Source: an uncultured Planctomycetales bacterium (GTDB taxonomy: Bacteria > Planctomycetota > Planctomycetia > Isosphaerales > Isosphaeraceae). From it: DNA of 64,000 bases. The stretch lies in contig CAIYJE010000021.1 of assembly GCA_903926465.1 (NCBI GenBank), positions 1 to 64,000 on the forward strand. The letters are read 5' to 3'. The translations under genes and the position numbers were made by a program. Shown one piece after another: positions 17,612 through 25,099 of this stretch (the first letter of the stretch is position 1; each line of letters starts with the position of its first letter). Below the pieces are notes generated by a model. That model was given only the letters and a program-made list of their open reading frames with translations, was not told the origin of the DNA and ran no database searches.

Positions 17612-17662
17612 GGGGTGCATTCGTTTGCGCGTAAAATCCGAATTCAGCACCCCTGAGTTTTT
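17612..17662 (+). terminator. Intrinsic terminator or attenuator inside the amidoligase cluster
   Basis: GGGGTGC-ATTCG (17612-17623) pairs with CGAAT-tca-GCACCCC (17639-17653), a 7-bp plus 5-bp stem with a three-base bulge and a 15-base loop. TGAGTTTTTC follows. It is placed 28 bases after the alpha-E stop and about 55 before the transglutaminase-DUF2126 start, so it either ends the first transcription unit or partly reduces read-through. Confidence 0.65.
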
Positions 17663-17716
17663 CAAGAATCTGTTCGGGTTGGTCCCAATCTGGTCTGAAT
17701 CGAAAGTCGATCGTAC

Positions 17717-20700
17717 ATGCCTATTCGCGTTGCTTTGACACACAAAACGTCCTATCGATATGACCGCCTTGTCCAGTTCGCGCCACATGTGATCAGACTC
17801 AGGCCCGCACCGCACTGTCGAACTCAGATTCTGAGCTACTCGTTGCGCGTTGAGCCTCATCCCCACTATTTGAACTGGCAACTGGATCCTTACAACAATC
17901 AGCTTGCTCGAATTGTATTCCCTGAACCTGCCAGGGAACTCCGTGTTGAGGTAGATCTGGTTGCCGAACTTCATGTTATTAACCCGTTCGATTTCTTTCT
18001 GGAAGACTACGCGCAGCAGTACCCCTTCACGTATGAGCCGACGCTTGCCCGGGAACTGATTCCCTACATGGACCTGGAACCAGCCGGGCCACAGCTTCAG
18101 GGTTTGGTTCGGAGCCTTCAGGATCGTGGTATTCGGACCATTGATTACATCGTGAAGCTGAATCAGGCGATTCACGATAGGGTTCAGTACCTTGTGCGAC
18201 TGGAGCCAGGCGTACAGACGTGCGAAGAAACGCTCACTCTTGGAAGCGGTTCATGCAGAGATTCTGGCTGGTTGCTGGTCCAGGTCTTAAGGCACCTGGG
18301 GCTCGCGGCCCGCTTTGCCTCTGGTTATCTGATCCAACTCAAGGCTGACCAACGCTCGATTGATGGACCATCGGGACCCGAGGCCGATTTCACCGACCTT
18401 CACGCCTGGGCCGAAGTTTATCTGCCTGGCGCAGGCTGGGTTGGCCTGGATCCCACATCTGGATTACTAGCCGGCGAGGGGCATATTCCGCTGGCCTCGG
18501 TTGCAGACCCGAGCATGGCGGCCCCAATCTCTGGCTCCTACAATTGGTTCAAGGACCCGACCCAGGGAGAGCATGACACCGTTAGTTCCGAGTTCGATTA
18601 TCAAATGACGGTGCAAAGGATCTATGAAGATCCTCGATCCACCAAGCCTTACACGGATACTCAGTGGAGTGAGATTGAATCACTTGGGCACGCCATTGAC
18701 GACAGGCTGCGCCGTGGTGATGTCAGGCTGACGATGGGCGGTGAGCCGACATTCGTCTCAATTGACGATCGCGATGGCGAGGAATGGAATTTCACAGCGC
18801 TTGGACCAACTAAACGGCCACTGAGCCTGGATCTCTTGAAAAGGCTGAAGGACCGCTACTCGTCCGGGGCATTGATTCACCTCGGGCAGGGCAAGTGGTA
18901 CCCTGGCGAGTCTCTGCCTCGATGGTCTTTGAATTGTTACTGGAGGTCGGACGGCGAGCCGATCTGGAGTGACCCTTCACTTCTCGGCGATGAATCTTCG
19001 GACTATGGCGCAACCGAGGACGATGCTCGACGGTTTGTTCAAACACTCGCCAAAAACCTGGGTGTTCAGGCGGAATATGCCTTGCCCGCTTATGAAGACG
19101 TCTGGTACCTGCTCTGGCAAGAGCAACGGCTTCCCGTCAATGTCACCCCGCTTGATAACAAGCTCACCGACCCCGAGGAGCGTTCCAGGCTCTCCAAATC
19201 GTTTGAGCGTGGTCTGGGCCGCGTTGTTGGTTTTATCCTGCCACTCCAACCCCAGGCAAACGCCCAGCGCCCCCAGTGGCGCAGTGCCAACTGGAACATC
19301 CGACGCACCGAGCTTTTTCTGGTACCGGGAGACTCGCCAATCGGCCTTCGTTTACCGGTGAACTCTCTTCCCTGGCTCTCGCCCGAACAGCAAGACCCAG
19401 CGCTTGAACGAGACCCCTTTGCCGCCAGGTCCGAACTCCCGGCACGCACGGAAATGGCCCGCCCTCGGCCAGCAACGTCTGAGGCCAGCCCGCGCCAAAA
19501 GCCATCCACTCCTCGCCCACGCGTTGCCCAGAATGCCCCTTTTGACCCGGCGGCTCTGGGCGGGGACGGAAGTTCCGCAGTCAAAACCGCGCTTTGCGTG
19601 GAGCCGAGGTACGGGCGGCTGTACGTCTTCATGCCGCCCATCCGCTTGATCGAACATTATCTCGACCTGGTTGCCGCCATTGAGGCAACCGCCAAGGAAC
19701 TGGGGACGAAGATCTTGATTGAGGGGTACCCGCCACCAAGCGATCCCCGGATTCTCAACTTTGGCATCACCCCGGACCCTGGGGTGATCGAAGTGAATAT
19801 TCATCCGTCCCATAACTGGTCGGAACTGGTCGACCGAACCACCACGCTTTATGAAGAGGCTCGACAATCTCGGCTGGGCACTGAGAAATTTATGATGGAT
19901 GGCCGTCATACCGGCACCGGTGGTGGGAACCACGTGGTGCTGGGTGGTCTAACCGCAGCCGATAGCCCGTTTTTGCGGCGGCCCGACCTGCTTCGTAGCC
20001 TGGTGGGGTTCTGGCTGAACCATCCCTCGCTTTCCTACCTCTTCTCTGGGTTATTCGTTGGACCGCATAGCCAGGCTCCGCGGATTGACGAAGCACGCCA
20101 GGACGCGATTTATGAGATGGAAATTGCCTTCCGTCAGATCCGGACTGGGGAAGAATGTCCGCCTTGGATCGTCGATCGAATTTTCCGACACTTGCTTGCC
20201 GATGTGACCGGAAATACGCACCGGACCGAGTTTTGCATTGATAAGCTATTCTCGCCAGACGGCCCTTCCGGTCGACGAGGATTGCTGGAGATGAGAGGCC
20301 TTGAAATGCCTCCTCATCCCCAGATGAGTCTTGCTCAGCAACTCTTGGTCCGAGGTCTGATTGCACGTTTCTGGGAAACGCCCTATGAGCACCCGCTGAC
20401 CTACTGGGGCACCCGTCTTCATGATCAATTCCTGCTACCCCATTTCGTAAAACAAGACTTTGGCGATGTGATTCAGGACCTTCAGCGGCACGGCTACCCG
20501 TTCCGTCCGGATTGGTTCAACTCACATTTCGAATTTCGGTTTCCGAAATTGGGTGAGGCAACGGTGGACGGAATTTCGATTGAGCTACGCCAGGCGATCG
20601 AGCCCTGGCTTGCCTTGGGTGAGGAAGCCACAACCAGCGGAACGGTGAGGAGCGTCGATTCGTCGGTCGAACGGGTCCAGATCCGGGTTGAAGGACTGAC

Positions 20701-21139
20701 CGAAAGTCGCCACCTGATCACCTGTAATGGTCGGCGAGTTCCCTTGCATCCGGCCGGGGCACCTGGTGAGTTCGTGGCCGGGGTCCGGTATCGAGCATGG
20801 CAACCCCCCTCGTGCCTGCACCCGACCTTGCCGATCAATTCCCCCTTGGTCTTTGACATCCTGGATACCTGGAATGAGCGATCGTTGGGCGGCTGCACTT
20901 ATCACGTGGTTCACCCAGGGGGGCGCTCTTTTGACGTGCTTCCGGTCAATGCCAGCGAGGCCGAGGGGCGCAGGCATGCCAGATTTTTTGCGTTCGGCCA
21001 CACGCCAGGCTGGCAGGATCCGCCGCAGTCAGAGCGTAACCCTGTGTTCCCGTTCACGTTGGACCTACGCCGGTCCGCGCCGGTTTTCAGAACACCCCGG
21101 CCAGGCGAGTTTGAGTCGCAGGTTTGTACGGGCAGTTGA
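17717..21139 (+). CDS. Transglutaminase-like protein fused to DUF2126 (putative amidoligase)
   Basis: Large cytoplasmic protein of 1140 residues with no signal peptide. Residues 1-80 are the bacterial transglutaminase N-terminal domain. Residues 150-255 are the transglutaminase core with complete triad C180 (GSGSCRDSG), H229 (DLHAWAEVY) and D245 (GLDPTSG). From about residue 330 the DUF2126 region follows (LTMGGEPTFVSIDD, GQGKWYPGE, then GTGGGNHVVLGG), a family described in Pfam as a putative amidoligase. A linker rich in Pro, Ala and Arg (about 570-625) divides it. Transglutaminase-fold enzymes cleave or form amide bonds through a thioester; the pairing suggests that an amide bond is made and trimmed in one pathway. 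The ATG gives the family-typical N-terminus although no clear Shine-Dalgarno is visible. Confidence 0.93.
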   Translation: MPIRVALTHKTSYRYDRLVQFAPHVIRLRPAPHCRTQILSYSLRVEPHPHYLNWQLDPYNNQLARIVFPEPARELRVEVDLVAELHVINPFDFFLEDYAQQYPFTYEPTLARELIPYMDLEPAGPQLQGLVRSLQDRGIRTIDYIVKLNQAIHDRVQYLVRLEPGVQTCEETLTLGSGSCRDSGWLLVQVLRHLGLAARFASGYLIQLKADQRSIDGPSGPEADFTDLHAWAEVYLPGAGWVGLDPTSGLLAGEGHIPLASVADPSMAAPISGSYNWFKDPTQGEHDTVSSEFDYQMTVQRIYEDPRSTKPYTDTQWSEIESLGHAIDDRLRRGDVRLTMGGEPTFVSIDDRDGEEWNFTALGPTKRPLSLDLLKRLKDRYSSGALIHLGQGKWYPGESLPRWSLNCYWRSDGEPIWSDPSLLGDESSDYGATEDDARRFVQTLAKNLGVQAEYALPAYEDVWYLLWQEQRLPVNVTPLDNKLTDPEERSRLSKSFERGLGRVVGFILPLQPQANAQRPQWRSANWNIRRTELFLVPGDSPIGLRLPVNSLPWLSPEQQDPALERDPFAARSELPARTEMARPRPATSEASPRQKPSTPRPRVAQNAPFDPAALGGDGSSAVKTALCVEPRYGRLYVFMPPIRLIEHYLDLVAAIEATAKELGTKILIEGYPPPSDPRILNFGITPDPGVIEVNIHPSHNWSELVDRTTTLYEEARQSRLGTEKFMMDGRHTGTGGGNHVVLGGLTAADSPFLRRPDLLRSLVGFWLNHPSLSYLFSGLFVGPHSQAPRIDEARQDAIYEMEIAFRQIRTGEECPPWIVDRIFRHLLADVTGNTHRTEFCIDKLFSPDGPSGRRGLLEMRGLEMPPHPQMSLAQQLLVRGLIARFWETPYEHPLTYWGTRLHDQFLLPHFVKQDFGDVIQDLQRHGYPFRPDWFNSHFEFRFPKLGEATVDGISIELRQAIEPWLALGEEATTSGTVRSVDSSVERVQIRVEGLTESRHLITCNGRRVPLHPAGAPGEFVAGVRYRAWQPPSCLHPTLPINSPLVFDILDTWNERSLGGCTYHVVHPGGRSFDVLPVNASEAEGRRHARFFAFGHTPGWQDPPQSERNPVFPFTLDLRRSAPVFRTPRPGEFESQVCTGS

Positions 21140-21202
21140 TATCATGTTGAACTCTCTCCAACTCACCGGTTTTGCGCCCCTCTCCAGCGACCGTGTATTT
21201 CC

Positions 21203-23833
21203 ATGAGCTTTCCTGCCGACACACATCAGACGCAGAGTTCCGTCGATGAGACGGAATGTGGCTGGTGGCAATACCCGGTACTCGCAGAGGGGCTGGATGA
21301 AGCGGTTTATGACTCCGACGAACTTCGTGATTCGTGGAAGCCGTTTGTTGGTGCGCTGAATAGCCTGGGGAAAGATCGGCTTGAACGTCGATGGCGTGAT
21401 GCCCAGGCCCTGATTCGGCAGAACGGGGTCACCTACAACGTTTATGGTGACCCGCGTGGAATGGAACGCCCCTGGCAGCTTGACCCGATTCCCTTGCTGC
21501 TTTCAGCGGTGGAATGGGACCTGATTGAGCGAGGACTGACGCAACGGGCCCGGGTCTTTGACTTGCTGCTTGCGGACCTCTACGGCCCACAGCGGCTTGT
21601 GAATGAGGGCAAGCTTCCTCCCGAGGTGTTGTTCGGAAATCCGGGCTATTTAAGAGCGTGTCACGGACTCAGGCTGCCGGGAGATCGGTACCTGCATTTT
21701 TATGCCGCCGACCTGGGTCGGTGCAGCGATGGGTCCTACAAGGTGCTGGGAGATCGGGCTCAGGCCCCGTCTGGGGCGGGTTACGCGCTTCAGAACCGCC
21801 TGGTTCTTGCCAGAATGTGGCCGGATGTTTTCCGTGAGTGTGGTGTTCAGAGACTGGCAAGATACTTCCAATCGGTCAGGGAAGGGCTGCAAGCGCTTGC
21901 CCCGCACAATCGTGATACCCCCTCCATTGTTCTGCTTACTCCCGGACCTTACAACGAGACCTATTTTGAGCAAGCATTCCTGGCGCGTTATCTGGGTTAC
22001 ACGCTGGTGGAAGGGGCAGACCTCACGGTTCGAGACAACCGGGTTTACCTCAAGCAACTGGGCGGCTTGCAACAGGTCGATGTGATCTTCAGACGCCTTG
22101 ATGATGACTATTGCGACCCACTGGAGTTGCGTGAAGATTCGTTCCTGGGCGTTCCGGGTCTGTTGCAGGCGGTTTCCTCGGGTAACGTGGCGGTAGCAAA
22201 TTCGCTTGGATCCGGCCTGGTGGAGTCTGCCGCCTTCTATCCGTTCCTTCCCGAGATCTGCCGGAGTTTGCTGGGAGAGGAGCTCATCCTCAACGCCGCC
22301 CAGACCTGGTGGTGTGGTGATCCTCAGTCCCGCCAGCACGTGCTCCAAAATCTCTCAAATCTGGTCATCAAGCCTGCGTTTTCCGGCAAACGCTTCGACG
22401 CCATTTTTCCTGAATTCCTGAGCAGCAGCCAGCGGAGTCGACTGATCGAGCGGGTGCAGGCCCGGCCCAGTGATTATGTTGGGCAAGAGCGGATCTCACT
22501 CTCAACGGTGCCCGTTCTAACCGATGGAAAACTGAGGCCACGCCGTCACTCGCTCCGGGTTTATGTTGCAGGACGCCCCGGAGGTTATGCGGTCATGCCG
22601 GGCGGGCTCACACGCACCTCGAACGCAGACACCTCGCCCATTGTCTCGATGCAGCAAGGGGGTGGCAGCAAAGACACCTGGGTTCTTGCCTCGGGCGTGG
22701 TCAGTCCGTTCAGCTTGCTGCCGCCTGCGGATCAGTCTGTAGAACTCAGCCGCGCAGGTAGCGACCTCCCATCCAGAATCGCAGACAACCTGTTCTGGAT
22801 GGGTCGTTACGTTGAGCGGGCAGAAGGGCTCTTCAGGCTGCTCAGGGTCGTGATTGAGCGGATGACGGAACAGACCGGGTATGGTGATGTTCCTGAACTA
22901 CCGATCTTGCTCAGAGCGCTGGCGCATGCCGTCCATTCGGAGTCTGAACCGCCGCCCTCCGAAATCAAAGACCCGATCGAGTGGTTTGAGGCATCCCTGG
23001 TGCCTCTCCTGTTCGACCCCGAACGGGATTGCTCGGTGGCCAACACTCTTGGAGCCGTCCAGCGCATCGCTTCCATGGTCCGAGATCGAATTTCTCTGGA
23101 CCTTTGGAGAACATTGCGCAAGCTACACCTTTCGATGCGAGACACTGGTGAAGACCGATCCTTCCGCACCCTGCAGCCAGACGAAAAGCAGGGGGTCGAA
23201 GGTGCAAGCCGTCCCAACCTGAATGACGTGCTAGAGCAACTCAACGATGGAATCTCAACCCTTGCGGCCTTCAGCGGGCTGGTTGCCGAAAATATGACTC
23301 GCGGGCCAGGCTGGACCTTCCTGGATATGGGTCGAAGAGTGGAACGGACCTACAATCTGGCACACCTGCTCAAGAATACCCTTTGCAAGAAGTCTGTGGC
23401 GGAGAGCCGATTACTCGAAGACGTGCTTTCAATTGCCGATAGCTCCATGACGTACCGAAGGCGCTATCTTGCCGGCCTGGTGACAGCGCCCGTGATCGAC
23501 CTTCTGCTTGTGGATGAGTCTAACCCCCGGTCGATGGCGTTCCAGATTTCGGCGTTGATGTTAAGCCTGGATAGCCTGCCGCGTGAAAATTCAGGCCCGG
23601 GTCGTAGCCCAGAGCAGCGCATTGCGTTATCGCTGCTAACTGACCTTCGGCTCCTGGAAATTGATCGCCTGACGCACGTTGATGAAACCGGCCGACGCGC
23701 CAAATTTGAAGAGTTTCTTACCAGAATCGTGGCAGACCTACCGGCCCTCTCCAATGCGCTCGCCGGCCGATTCTTCAACCATCTCCAGGTCTCGCGGCAC
23801 CTGGCTCGGTCTACGGGACAACCCCCACAATGA
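21203..23833 (+). CDS. Fused circularly permuted ATP-grasp and alpha-E protein
   Basis: 876 residues. Residues 1 to about 515 are a second CP_ATPgrasp_2 ligase domain (RAQAPSGAGYALQNR, VIFRRLDDDYCDP, NVAVANSLGSGLVES, QQGGGSKDTWVLAS). Residues from about 520 on are an alpha-E domain (LPSRIADNLFWMGRYVERAE). It is the one-chain equivalent of the gene pair at 15105-17584, but clearly a different subfamily: the region equivalent to the Gly-rich VNESGGYGM loop reads VIKPAFSGKRFDAIF. It lies 63 bases after the DUF2126 gene and overlaps the next gene by four bases (ATGA). No good Shine-Dalgarno is visible at 21203; the conserved domain begins soon after, so the start is plausible. Confidence 0.92.
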   Translation: MSFPADTHQTQSSVDETECGWWQYPVLAEGLDEAVYDSDELRDSWKPFVGALNSLGKDRLERRWRDAQALIRQNGVTYNVYGDPRGMERPWQLDPIPLLLSAVEWDLIERGLTQRARVFDLLLADLYGPQRLVNEGKLPPEVLFGNPGYLRACHGLRLPGDRYLHFYAADLGRCSDGSYKVLGDRAQAPSGAGYALQNRLVLARMWPDVFRECGVQRLARYFQSVREGLQALAPHNRDTPSIVLLTPGPYNETYFEQAFLARYLGYTLVEGADLTVRDNRVYLKQLGGLQQVDVIFRRLDDDYCDPLELREDSFLGVPGLLQAVSSGNVAVANSLGSGLVESAAFYPFLPEICRSLLGEELILNAAQTWWCGDPQSRQHVLQNLSNLVIKPAFSGKRFDAIFPEFLSSSQRSRLIERVQARPSDYVGQERISLSTVPVLTDGKLRPRRHSLRVYVAGRPGGYAVMPGGLTRTSNADTSPIVSMQQGGGSKDTWVLASGVVSPFSLLPPADQSVELSRAGSDLPSRIADNLFWMGRYVERAEGLFRLLRVVIERMTEQTGYGDVPELPILLRALAHAVHSESEPPPSEIKDPIEWFEASLVPLLFDPERDCSVANTLGAVQRIASMVRDRISLDLWRTLRKLHLSMRDTGEDRSFRTLQPDEKQGVEGASRPNLNDVLEQLNDGISTLAAFSGLVAENMTRGPGWTFLDMGRRVERTYNLAHLLKNTLCKKSVAESRLLEDVLSIADSSMTYRRRYLAGLVTAPVIDLLLVDESNPRSMAFQISALMLSLDSLPRENSGPGRSPEQRIALSLLTDLRLLEIDRLTHVDETGRRAKFEEFLTRIVADLPALSNALAGRFFNHLQVSRHLARSTGQPPQ

Positions 23834-24723
23834 TCCTCCGCTCACGCCACAAGACCACGTATTGCTACTCAGACCCAGTCTCGTTGTGCCACAACCTGTT
23901 GCACCTCACCACACGCAACACTCACAGCCAGTTCTGCCTGTCTTCACAGGTTCAGATTGATCCGGAGCCGGCGGCGCAGGTAGAGCGCATGGACTGCTTT
24001 GGGAATAGCACGGTTTTTGTCACCATCCAGTCTCCACACAAGCAACTGGAATTCACGGCCATCAACCTGGTTGAACTTACCCCCGGGCCACCCATAGACC
24101 TGAGCCAAAGCCCCGCCTGGGACCTTCCACGCGGGCAGACAGGGCCACCCTACGACGCGGCCACCATGGAATCTTGGCAATTTCTGTACGATTCTCCCTA
24201 CGTCTCCAGAGACGCTGAGCTGGCCAACTACGCCGCGGATTGCTTCCCTCCGGGCAGACCACTGCTGCAGGCCGTGATGGACCTGACCAGCCGAATTCAT
24301 TCCGAGTTCGCGTATGATCCCAAGGCCACAACCGTTGCAACGCCCCTGAAACATGTGCTCGACTCCCGTCGTGGCGTTTGCCAAGACTTTGCACATCTTC
24401 AGATTGGCTGCCTCCGCTCTCTTGGGATACCCGCGCGTTATGTGAGCGGCTACCTTTTGACCACGCCGCCTCCAGGCCAACCCAGGCTTGTGGGAATTGA
24501 TGCGTCTCATGCCTGGATCTCTGCATACTGCCCCCGATTTGGCTGGGTCGATTTTGATCCCACCAATAACATTATCCCCAGCGATCGCCACGTGGTGCTT
24601 GCCTGGGGCCGAGACTATTACGACGTGAGCCCGATCAAGGGGGTAATCTTGGGCGGCGGAAAACACTCCGTCAGCGTCAGTGTGGATCTGGTGGAAAATG
24701 ATGAGTTCTTGCAGCCGATCTGA
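23830..24723 (+). CDS. Transglutaminase-like cysteine peptidase/amidase
   Basis: 297 residues: bacterial transglutaminase N-terminal domain (1-85, MILRSRHKTTYCYSDPVSLC) and core domain with complete triad C184 (GVCQDFAHL), H227 (DASHAWISA) and D242 (VDFDPTNN). No signal peptide, so it acts in the cytoplasm. Its ATG overlaps the stop of the fused ATP-grasp/alpha-E gene (ATGA), so the two products are made together. It is much shorter than the transglutaminase at 17717 and has no DUF2126 part. Known homologues are annotated only by fold; hydrolysis or transfer at amide bonds is inferred. Confidence 0.92.
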   Translation: MILRSRHKTTYCYSDPVSLCHNLLHLTTRNTHSQFCLSSQVQIDPEPAAQVERMDCFGNSTVFVTIQSPHKQLEFTAINLVELTPGPPIDLSQSPAWDLPRGQTGPPYDAATMESWQFLYDSPYVSRDAELANYAADCFPPGRPLLQAVMDLTSRIHSEFAYDPKATTVATPLKHVLDSRRGVCQDFAHLQIGCLRSLGIPARYVSGYLLTTPPPGQPRLVGIDASHAWISAYCPRFGWVDFDPTNNIIPSDRHVVLAWGRDYYDVSPIKGVILGGGKHSVSVSVDLVENDEFLQPI

Positions 24724-25099
24724 GGGGCCCACTCTCGTCCACACCCACCAAGAGTTCCCAGGCCGGCACGCATGCTAGGCATTTTGAAGTAAGCGATTGC
24801 AAATCCAGGCCTTCGCTCGCTCGCGAATTGGAAGCCTGAAAGCCAACCTTCTCACGGTAGGCGATGATGGCGCAGATGGTCGTCGGGCAGATTCAGCCCA
24901 CAGCCTGAACACAGGCGAACCAGGAACCTTCTCGGCTTCCTGTGTGCCACTCCGCCAAGCAACCACAACCGGTCCCATGACCGGGCCGGCGGTTGCCATT
25001 TGCAGAAAGCCCGCCACTGAGCCAGAATGATCTTGGTCGTTCGAATGCTGCCTGCCACCGCTCTCTGCTCACTCGCACCCCACCGCCACGTGCGCCATC
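24724..25099. other. Gap after the amidoligase cluster
   Basis: About 375 bases with no supported gene. A 77-codon plus-strand frame (24797-25030) exists but has no recognisable motif. No clear intrinsic terminator is visible. Confidence 0.45.
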
